Source of the DNA: Candidatus Kuenenbacteria bacterium CG08_land_8_20_14_0_20_37_23
GTDB taxonomy: Bacteria; Patescibacteriota; Patescibacteriia; UBA2196; GWA2-42-15
Direction of reading: 5' to 3'
NCBI GenBank assembly: GCA_002778965.1
Contig: PEXX01000036.1
Span: 1 to 37,895, forward strand
DNA length: 37,895 bases
The notes beneath the pieces were generated by a model. That model was given only the letters and a program-made list of their open reading frames with translations. It ran no database searches and was not told where the DNA came from. How positions within the stretch are numbered: the first letter of the stretch is position 1; each line of letters begins with the position of its first letter. The position numbers and the translations under genes were made by a program. This document shows, piece after piece, positions 32,049 to 37,895 of the stretch.

Positions 32049-32606
32049 TTATGATTTTAGACCACCATCAGTTTTAAGTTCATCTAATACTTCAGATATT
32101 TCTTCTCTTCTTGACAACTCTTCATACGTTGGCAACTCTTTAACTGATTTTATCCCAAGATGCTTAATAAATTCCATGCTAAGAGCATATATATTGTTGT
32201 CAATTATTTTATCTTCTTTAACATCAATTAAGCCTTTTATCAAAAGATTTCTGATAATCAAACTACAGTTTACTCCGCGGATAGTCTCCAAATCAAGCTT
32301 GCTTATAGGCCCGCGATAAGCGATCACGGCCAAAGCCTCTAACTGCGGACGAGTGAGTTCGCAACTGATTTCTTCTTTTAAAAATTCCGCAAGCAAATCT
32401 GAATTGGCTTCGCTTGAAACCATTTGCACTTCGTCGTTATTAATTAAAATATTAATCCCGTTTTCGGCGTTATTATATTTATTTTTCAGACTTTCAAACA
32501 CAATCTCTATTTCGTCTTTTGAGCGTCCGCAAAGCTTGGCAATCTGTTTTAATTTTATGGGTTTGTCTGCAGCGAACAGGATTGATTCTATTTGTGATGA
32601 TAGCAT
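32049..32606 (-). CDS. scpB: Segregation and condensation protein B
   Basis: The kite-type subunit of the SMC-ScpA-ScpB condensin. The 185 aa contain two winged-helix domains: the first at 1-80 (IESILFAADKPIKLKQIAKL), the second from LTRPQLEALAVIAYRGPISK, with RGVNCSLIIRNLLIKGLI, the most conserved family stretch. It follows scpA by 13 nt. The short acidic tail after residue 165 is normal. The smc gene itself is not in this window. Confidence 0.95.
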   Translation of the reverse strand: MLSSQIESILFAADKPIKLKQIAKLCGRSKDEIEIVFESLKNKYNNAENGINILINNDEVQMVSSEANSDLLAEFLKEEISCELTRPQLEALAVIAYRGPISKLDLETIRGVNCSLIIRNLLIKGLIDVKEDKIIDNNIYALSMEFIKHLGIKSVKELPTYEELSRREEISEVLDELKTDGGLKS

Positions 32607-32619
32607 AATATTGAATTCA

Positions 32620-33339
32620 TTATTCTTCTTTTTGCGCCAATATGTTTTCTTGACTTAAAAATATCCGCATCTCTCCAAAATTTTGTAATTGTTCAATATA
32701 GATATACCTCTGTTTGGCCAGCTCCAGCACGCTTAAAAAAGCAACTATGATCTCGGGCTTGCTTTGAAATTCTTTTATTACATCGCTAAAATTCAAAATT
32801 TTTTTTGCAAAAAGCATATCTTTAATCTGTTTAATTTTTTGTTTGATTGATATTATATTATTGAGAATGTGCGTTTCTATTTTCTTTCTTGGTTGTATAG
32901 AATTCAATATTTCAATAAAAATTTTTTTGAGATTTTGCGAATTCAACCGCAAAAATAACTCAAATTGGATATTCTTGGGCCGCTTTATTACTGGTCTTCC
33001 GTATAAATATTTTTTTTTATCTAAAATTTCGGCAATTACAAAGCTGGCGTCATAATATTTTTTATACAGCTTGAGTTGTTCGGCTAAATTGCCCCCTTCC
33101 TCGCGTTCCATGCCCAAACCAGGCAATAAAACACGTGATTTAATATATAAAAGCCGCGAAGCAATTACCAAAAAATCAGCTATAAATTCAGGATTTCTTA
33201 CTTCAATCGCGTCTAAATAACCAATATATTGTTCGGCAACCTCAGCTAAAGCAATTTCAGTAATATCAAGTTTGTCTGTTTCAATTAATTGTAACAGTAA
33301 ATCCAATGGCCCTTCAAATTTTTCAAGTTTTAGCTTCAT
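32620..33339 (-). CDS. scpA: Segregation and condensation protein A
   Basis: The kleisin that links SMC heads with ScpB for chromosome compaction and segregation. The N-terminal FEGPLDLLLQLIETDKLDIT is diagnostic, followed by the helical SMC-binding region (FLVIASRLLYIKSRVLLPG) and a C-terminal winged helix (VIKEFQSKPEIIVAFLSVLE, LAKQRYIYIEQLQNFGEM). 239 aa, normal length. Its ATG overlaps the stop of the upstream small membrane protein gene by an ATGA, so they are translationally coupled. Confidence 0.95.
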   Translation of the reverse strand: MKLKLEKFEGPLDLLLQLIETDKLDITEIALAEVAEQYIGYLDAIEVRNPEFIADFLVIASRLLYIKSRVLLPGLGMEREEGGNLAEQLKLYKKYYDASFVIAEILDKKKYLYGRPVIKRPKNIQFELFLRLNSQNLKKIFIEILNSIQPRKKIETHILNNIISIKQKIKQIKDMLFAKKILNFSDVIKEFQSKPEIIVAFLSVLELAKQRYIYIEQLQNFGEMRIFLSQENILAQKEE

Positions 33340-33626
33340 GCCCTGTCTGTTACATTTTGATTATAATCAATTTCCAGTTTAATTCCGCCAAATTCTTTGG
33401 CAACTGAATTATAAACGAATCCGAAAACCAACCCGACGATAAACCCTAAAACAGACGCGCCTAATGGAAAAAACAAAACCGCTAAAAATTGCGGGCTGAG
33501 ATTTTCTCGGTTGCCAATAAAAGCCGCCGTAGCAAAAATCATTGGTATAATGCCAATCAATCCATAAAAAATTCCAGCAAATTTAGCCATACCCCAAATA
33601 TCTATTTTTTTTATTTCATATTTCAT
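33336..33626 (-). CDS. Small two-TM protein resembling DUF3566
   Basis: A 96-aa protein from the ATG at 33626. The frame opens at a GTG 60 nt upstream, but the extra 20 codons look like leader sequence. The start YEIKKIDIWGMAKFAGIFYG and the end FVYNSVAKEFGGIKLEIDYN match the pattern of DUF3566 membrane proteins (a Lys/Asp-rich strand, two helices, then YN...GG). Function unknown. Coupled to scpA by a 4-nt overlap, perhaps only through operon layout. Confidence 0.6.
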   Translation of the reverse strand: MKYEIKKIDIWGMAKFAGIFYGLIGIIPMIFATAAFIGNRENLSPQFLAVLFFPLGASVLGFIVGLVFGFVYNSVAKEFGGIKLEIDYNQNVTDRA

Positions 33627-33691
33627 AGTTTGAGCGTTAAATAATTGAAGTGAAACTGTCTGCCTATCAACTAGATTAAGTAGCACTTACT

Positions 33692-34273
33692 TTAATTTTC
33701 AACTTTCTTCTTCTGGATAAAAACGGCCAGAGTTGTCAATATTAATGCTAAAAAAACAAGAATGATATATATTGCCGCGTTTTTATACTGATTAACGACA
33801 TATTTACCGACCTCGCCAATAAGATGCAGTAAAAACCAAATTGAAGCTGCCATATAGCCCCAAACAACAACAAACCAATTCTCATTGCGTTTTTTTAGAT
33901 TTAGCCAATAATAGAGCAAAAACATAAGAAGAAATATTGGCAAAACAAAAGCACTGTGAATCAATAGCTTATACATCTTATATTCTGAAGATTGCTTGCG
34001 CGGATAGTAAATGTTCGTTCCTGATAAGTTTGACTTCTCAATAATGAGATCATCTGTAGACCGCATATAGTAATCAGCGCTCATGCCGCGTGAAATGGTT
34101 GATTCAATCATCGGGTTAGCGGCTCTGTTTAAATCAAACATTATTCTTTCTCCGAGAATAATTATTACCACAGCGAGAATGACGGTCAGCAGCACGCCAA
34201 GAAAAGAAACCCTGCGCTTTGTTTTAAATTCCAGTTTAGAAACACTTGTTTCTGTTGGCAAAATGTTTGGCAT
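33692..34273 (-). CDS. Hypothetical membrane protein, four TM helices
   Basis: A 193-aa protein I do not recognise. It has an N-terminal helix (VSFLGVLLTVILAVVIIILG), an external loop of about 50 residues, and three more helices (FVLPIFLLMFLLYYWL, WFVVVWGYMAASIWFLLHLI, AIYIILVFLALILTTLAVFI) with a basic cytoplasmic tail. It lies in a run of membrane and surface genes between the DUF2330 protein and the DUF3566-like protein on the same strand. Confidence 0.7.
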   Translation of the reverse strand: MPNILPTETSVSKLEFKTKRRVSFLGVLLTVILAVVIIILGERIMFDLNRAANPMIESTISRGMSADYYMRSTDDLIIEKSNLSGTNIYYPRKQSSEYKMYKLLIHSAFVLPIFLLMFLLYYWLNLKKRNENWFVVVWGYMAASIWFLLHLIGEVGKYVVNQYKNAAIYIILVFLALILTTLAVFIQKKKVEN

Positions 34274-34307
34274 ATGTTTACAAATTAATTTTTAAATTTT
34301 AATAATA

Positions 34308-35450
34308 TTATTCTTTTCTAATTCCATTAACAATAACGAGTATTAATAAAATAAAAAATATCACTCCGCCAATCACTATTACCCAAATAAATCCGACAAA
34401 ACTATTATCTCTGCTTCCGGGAGCATTCACTGTTTCATTATCGTCAGCGACTCTTAAATATAAATCACTGGTCATTTCTGCTCTCGTCATGCGCCGATAA
34501 AGTTTGGTCAAAAAATATTGATTCTTTTTCGGCGTGAACCACGCATCTCCATTATCATTGTAAGCTAAATTTTCTATGGTATCTTTATTGATCCAGCCGG
34601 CGAATAATGTATCAAATTTAGGCAAGCTCTGTTTATTGTCTGTAATCACATAAAGCAATATTCCTATATTCTCATCTAGATAATAAGGCCTAGATGACCT
34701 GCCCTGTTCAGGCACTGGCAGAGGCATTGCGATTTCATTTATATCTTCAACAATCAAATCGTTGTCATTGTTGCCAACTGGTATTTCATGCGTTAACGCA
34801 TTGTCAGTAATTGAAGAAATTCTCAAAGGATAAACGATCTTATCGGTTTGGAAATCAAGCCGCAAAGGTATGGCATGCCCATAGCGCAATTGCCTCTTAA
34901 TGTTGTCCGCTAAATAGCCATCATCTATTTTTACCGCAGTAAAATACCACGAATTTTGAATGTAACTTTCAAGAATGTATCTACCAAATTCAGGATAATT
35001 GTAGCCGTTTTTATTAAGCCATTTAATCAGAGCCTTTGAATCATCGGCAGTCAAAACAGTAACATCATAATATTCCACCTGTTTTGATTCAATTACTTCC
35101 ACTCCATCATCCATTATATTCTGCGCATAGTCGAAATCTATGCCTAGCGCTCTCTTGTCGTTTGGCACAATGCGTGTCAATTCATCAAGCGCGGTAAAAA
35201 GTTCATCTGACGATTTCGTCACTCCTGGCCGCGCCGGCGTTGGAATAATCCAAGCAAAATTTTCCGCATCGGCTTGAAACATTACTGATAATACCAATGT
35301 TTCATTGCCACCATCATGAAAAATAACTGCTTTTTGGTCTGTCTCCAATACATATCTGTCAGGCGGAGCGATCATCATTCCATCAGCCAAAACAAAAGTC
35401 GGCAGAAGCAACATAACAAGCGAGAGGATGAAAATATTTTTTTTTAGCAT
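34308..35450 (-). CDS. DUF2330 family surface protein
   Basis: A 380-aa protein with a signal peptide (FILSLVMLLLPTFVLA, cut about residue 22), a large extracellular region and one C-terminal membrane helix (about 352-376) with a short basic tail. The mature start DGMMIAPPDRYVLETDQKAVIFHDG, then NFAWIIPTPARPGV and YDVTVLTADDSKALIKWLN, fit DUF2330 (PF10092). Function unknown. The layout implies a wall- or membrane-displayed protein. It lies 31 nt downstream of the YbaK-domain gene. Confidence 0.8.
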   Translation of the reverse strand: MLKKNIFILSLVMLLLPTFVLADGMMIAPPDRYVLETDQKAVIFHDGGNETLVLSVMFQADAENFAWIIPTPARPGVTKSSDELFTALDELTRIVPNDKRALGIDFDYAQNIMDDGVEVIESKQVEYYDVTVLTADDSKALIKWLNKNGYNYPEFGRYILESYIQNSWYFTAVKIDDGYLADNIKRQLRYGHAIPLRLDFQTDKIVYPLRISSITDNALTHEIPVGNNDNDLIVEDINEIAMPLPVPEQGRSSRPYYLDENIGILLYVITDNKQSLPKFDTLFAGWINKDTIENLAYNDNGDAWFTPKKNQYFLTKLYRRMTRAEMTSDLYLRVADDNETVNAPGSRDNSFVGFIWVIVIGGVIFFILLILVIVNGIRKE

Positions 35451-35481
35451 ATGATCGATTGATAAATTATTAAAATAAAAA

Positions 35482-36075
35482 TTATTTTTTCTTTATCTTT
35501 ATTTTTTTTAATTTTTTAGATACTGAAAAATTTCCGCTCATTGATTTTTCAAGTTGAACAAAGTTTTTTGCTTCCATTTTGATGCTTTCTGTAAATGAAC
35601 CGCCAGAAAACACATTTTCACCCTTTACTGCTTTGTCAATAAAAGTCGGTAATTTGTAAACCGAACCAAAGGCTGTCATTGCGCCAGGTCTAATTTTTAA
35701 TTTTTCCTTCATTGCTTTTTCTTTCGGAATAGTCGCTTTTGTAACTTTATTATAAATATCCAAAATTGGTTTCTTTTTATTTTCTGGTTTTCGCAATCTC
35801 AATTTTTTATTCAACTCAACCGCATGCATGCTGACTGTTTTAGTTAATTTTTTTAAATCAATATTTTTATCAGCCGGCACTATTGCAATGGCATATGGCT
35901 TTTCACCGGTAATAAAGGGTTTATTGAATTTCACAAGCAAATTTTTGGCGATTTGTCTAAGTTTGATGTGCATTGTTTGAGCAGCATCATATGCGGTGTA
36001 AACTGTTTTGTGTTTAATAACTTCATATTTCATCTGACTTTGGTCAAGATATTTTTGTAATTTTTTTGGAAGCAT
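35482..36075 (-). CDS. YbaK/aminoacyl-tRNA editing domain protein
   Basis: A 197-aa cytoplasmic protein with the YbaK/EbsC/ProX fold: YEVIKHKTVYTAYDAAQTMHI, then QIAKNLLVKF and YAIAIVPADKNIDLKKL, and near the C-terminus the GAMTAFGSVYKLPTFIDKAV segment with GGSFTESIKM. This family hydrolyses misacylated tRNA (Cys- or Ala-tRNAPro). A Lys-rich segment of about 20 residues (RLRKPENKKKPILDIYNKV) is inserted in the middle, and the tail is very basic (KKLKKIKIKKK), suggesting RNA contact. Target tRNA is not predictable here. Confidence 0.8.
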   Translation of the reverse strand: MLPKKLQKYLDQSQMKYEVIKHKTVYTAYDAAQTMHIKLRQIAKNLLVKFNKPFITGEKPYAIAIVPADKNIDLKKLTKTVSMHAVELNKKLRLRKPENKKKPILDIYNKVTKATIPKEKAMKEKLKIRPGAMTAFGSVYKLPTFIDKAVKGENVFSGGSFTESIKMEAKNFVQLEKSMSGNFSVSKKLKKIKIKKK

Positions 36076-36173
36076 ATGAGTATTTTTTAACTTTTAATTT
36101 ATCTATATAAAAATATATTACTTTAACAAAAAAAGTAATTCCAACTATTTCGCGTGAATTTATTAAAAACAAT

Positions 36174-36329
36174 CTAGAGAGCTAGGAGCACTATAATCAC
36201 TGCAACTGCTATAACAGCAATAACCCAGCACCATTTTTTATCACGCCCGCATACGCGCTTTTTTTCATCCGCCTGCGGAGCCTGCGGTGTTTGCGGCTCA
36301 ACCGTTGTTTCTTGTTTTTGTTCTTCCAT
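36174..36329 (-). CDS. 51-aa single-TM membrane peptide
   Basis: A short gene. The ATG at 36329 is preceded by a good AAGGA ribosome binding site. The first half is Gln/Pro-rich and hydrophilic (MEEQKQETTVEPQTPQAP...), followed by a Cys-containing basic patch (RVCGRDKKWCW) and a single hydrophobic helix (VIAVIAVAVIIVLLA) to the end. Tail-anchored in form. Function unknown. It fills most of the otherwise empty stretch between the YbaK-domain gene and the winged-helix gene. Confidence 0.65.
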   Translation of the reverse strand: MEEQKQETTVEPQTPQAPQADEKKRVCGRDKKWCWVIAVIAVAVIIVLLAL

Positions 36330-36380
36330 TGTATATTCCTTAATTAGTAAATTTTTATTTCCAACTGTTTTATAACCAGT

Positions 36381-36692
36381 TTATTTTTTTATCTTTTTCA
36401 ACGGCAATCTCATCTGCTCGCCCTGAAGTTTAAAAGCTAATTTCTTGCCCTTGATGGTCAATCGTATTTCACGAATAAACCACTTGTGCGGCGTGCGCAC
36501 GCCATAGCCAATCAAAAACTCTCTGTTAATAAGTCGCTCTATGCTCTGCGTAATAATTTTAGTAATTTGCCTTAAAGTTGGTCTTATGTTTCTTTTATGA
36601 TAAAAATTAGCCAAAATATGGCGATTTATACGATTGCCTTTGATATATAAACATTCAAGTAATATATACTTTTGTAGCGCCGATAGCTTCAT
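36381..36692 (-). CDS. Small basic winged-helix-like protein
   Basis: A 103-aa protein rich in Lys and Arg. The pattern of helices (LSALQKYILLECLYIKG, ITKIITQSIERLINREFLIGYG) followed by a wing-like hairpin (KWFIREIRLTIKGKKLA) fits a PadR/MarR-like winged helix for DNA binding. No family is firmly recognised. It has its own promoter and could be a regulator. The next gene on the same strand is the 51-aa membrane peptide. Confidence 0.6.
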   Translation of the reverse strand: MKLSALQKYILLECLYIKGNRINRHILANFYHKRNIRPTLRQITKIITQSIERLINREFLIGYGVRTPHKWFIREIRLTIKGKKLAFKLQGEQMRLPLKKIKK

Positions 36693-36744
36693 ATTTTCTA
36701 ACCTTCATCCCGCCAGTAAACCACCAGCCCGTCTCTGCCATTCT

Positions 36745-36772
36745 ATTATATCAAGAAAACAAAAAAATACAA
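36745..36772 (-). promoter_or_regulatory. Promoter of the winged-helix gene
   Basis: On the minus strand TTGTAT (36772-36767), a 16-nt spacer, then extended -10 TGATATAAT with TATAAT at 36750-36745. A 52-nt leader rich in GG (36693-36744) follows. Confidence 0.5.
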
Positions 36773-36874
36773 AAAATTAGCATTAAATAATTGAATGGAA
36801 AATAAGCATTAACAAAATCAAACAAAAAATAATAAATTCTATAAACCAATCATCTCTAGAAACTAATCATTTCT

Positions 36875-37297
36875 TCACAATTCTTCTTTTATTTCTTTGA
36901 TAGCTTTTTTTACATTTAAGAAAAAACGGTGCTCATCTAATCTTGGATATATTGAATTCCCTGGTCCATTATGAGGCTTAAAATCCCGTGCAGATTGATT
37001 TTCAAATTTATTATGAAGTTCAGAATCATCTACACTTTTTGTTAATTCATTTTCTAATGTGGTGAGAAAAGATATTTTAACTTTTGAATCTAAAACTGAA
37101 TCTAAAATTGGTAAATGCTTACAAATTATTTCTTTTATTTTTTCTATAACTTCAGTTTCTTTTTTTTTTATCTTTTTCACCTCTTGTTATTATTTTTGTT
37201 TGACCAGCAATAAATAAATCATAAATATCATCAATTATTTTTTATAACTATCGGGACCAATATATTCTATTGAAAGTCCATTTTTTGTTTCTTTCAT
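36875..37297 (-). pseudogene. Unknown 140-aa protein gene broken by two homopolymer indels
   Basis: The ATG at 37297 starts MKETKNGLSIEYIGPDSYKK and stops within a few codons. If the six-A run (plus-strand T 37238-37243) had seven A, the frame would continue as IIDDIYDLFIAGQTKIITRG. If the ten-A run (T 37160-37169) then had nine, it joins the long downstream frame (KETEVIEKIKEIICKHLP ... AIKEIKEEL) that ends at 36875. Together they give one smooth, charged, helical protein. Taken alone, the downstream part has only a GTG (37180) as start. Either two assembly or sequencing slips, or a decaying gene. Product unknown. Confidence 0.5.
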
Positions 37298-37390
37298 ATG
37301 TTTTTATATAAATTAATATTTTCAAAACACTTTATTAGCGCGCAATCGCGGTTGTCGACCTTTTGGCCTTGGGTATTATAAAAATTTATT

Positions 37391-37548
37391 TTAGAGATTA
37401 TTGCTTTGCTCGCCGATTTCATTCATTATTTTTTCAATTACAGATTCAATACTTTCCTGCATATATATATCTCCGCTCAACAAAGCTTTTTCAAATTCTT
37501 CTTCTAAAACTTTCTTTTTTCCAATCTGAATTCTATTTCTTTTTCCAT
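37391..37548 (-). pseudogene. Short unknown gene downstream of aspS with a probable one-base slip
   Basis: From ATG 37548 the frame reads MEKEIEFRLEKRKF and stops. One extra A in the six-A run (plus-strand T 37515-37520) would join it to VLEEEFEKALLSGDIYMQES ... EIGEQSNNL, ending at 37391, for about 52 aa of charged helix. Without the correction the longer frame must start at a TTG (37582), 1 nt from the aspS stop. Product unknown; possibly an antitoxin-like or coiled-coil peptide (guess). Confidence 0.4.
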
Positions 37549-37583
37549 GTGTTTGATAATTCAATGATATTATTTTAAACAAA

Positions 37584-37895
37584 TTATTTAATAAGCTGAA
37601 TCTTCAATTCGTCTAACTGTTCTTGAGAGACTTCAGACGGAGAATCCATCAACGGATCGCGATTGTCAGAGGTTTTAGGAAACGCAATTACCTCCCGAAT
37701 AGATTGTTCGCCAGCCAAAATCATTACCAATCGGTCAAGCCCAAAAGCAATGCCTCCATGCGGCGGCACCCCATATTTAAAAGCTTCCAGCAAATGCCCA
37801 AACTGATTTTGAATTTCTTTGTCAGAATGTCCCAATAATTCAAAAACTTTGTGTAAAATTTCTGGATCATAGGTACGAATTGAACCTCCAGCTAC
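37584..37895 (-). CDS. aspS: Aspartyl-tRNA synthetase, C-terminal part (5' end outside window)
   Basis: Charges tRNA-Asp (or tRNA-Asx). The frame is open to the window edge: VAGGSIRTYDPEILHKVFEL precedes FGHLLEAFKYGVPPHGGIAF and the motif 3 sequence GGIAFGLDRLVMIL, then IREVIAFPKT. These are class II aspartyl-synthetase hallmarks. Only the last 103 residues are present, so the ATG at 37835 is internal and not the start. It transcribes towards the two broken small genes. Confidence 0.95.
   Translation of the reverse strand, partial: VAGGSIRTYDPEILHKVFELLGHSDKEIQNQFGHLLEAFKYGVPPHGGIAFGLDRLVMILAGEQSIREVIAFPKTSDNRDPLMDSPSEVSQEQLDELKIQLIK

Noticed and set aside
1..37895. tRNA genes
   Set aside because: No segment with a T-loop consensus and matching acceptor stem was seen. 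GGTTCAATTCG near the right end lies inside aspS coding sequence.

Overview
The window looks like part of a chromosome of a Candidate Phyla Radiation (Patescibacteria, probably Parcubacteria-like) bacterium. This is inferred from gene content and style, not from a marker-gene tree. The pointers are low GC, many A/T homopolymers, weak Shine-Dalgarno signals, and a typical CPR gene set: a small VirB2/TrbC-like pilin, a PEGA-domain protein, GtrA, an S8 protease with a C-terminal repeat domain, coiled-coil M23 peptidases, tandem MacB permeases and DUF2330. UGA is used as a stop codon, so this is not the recoded SR1/Gracilibacteria lineage. No tRNA, rRNA or CRISPR array was found.

Layout. 1-2840: remnant of a nitrate/sulfonate/taurine-type ABC importer. 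The ATPase is on + and converges on a permease and binding protein on -. They are separated by a 400-bp GC-rich, hairpin-rich block, and the permease has lost its C-terminus there. 2950-13821: surface glycan and envelope genes (polyprenyl glycosylphosphotransferase, O-antigen ligase/polymerase with TPRs, secreted S8 protease, GtrA, two sugar-nucleotide SDRs), with metK and a pilin gene among them. A candidate structured RNA lies at 12561-12706. 13900-15555: M23 peptidase and a small zincin. 15682-16293: a Phd/RelE toxin-antitoxin pair with a clear promoter and operator. 16294-16821: a non-coding region, GC-rich over its central part, holding diverged stem-loops that share one 11-nt apical loop. 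It runs into a NYN-domain nuclease gene flanked by short direct repeats, followed by a Xer-type recombinase on the other strand. 19026-24733: a divergent MurA, a PEGA protein, RmlA and a large polytopic GT-C-like protein. 24758-37895: one long minus-strand block with aspS (edge-truncated), two frameshifted unknown genes, a winged-helix-like protein, a 51-aa membrane peptide, a YbaK-domain protein, DUF2330 and other membrane proteins, scpA-scpB, a D,D-carboxypeptidase, a COG2426 protein, tpiA, and a MacA/MacB-type export operon with two permeases.

Most genes serve envelope building (nucleotide-sugar supply, lipid-linked glycan synthesis and polymerisation, peptidoglycan trimming, export). The most unusual material is between genes: the 16.3-16.8 kb hairpin array beside a nuclease and a recombinase, the 12.6 kb structured RNA candidate, the structured metK leader, the 26-bp palindrome between murA and the PEGA gene, and the GC-rich block that truncates the permease.
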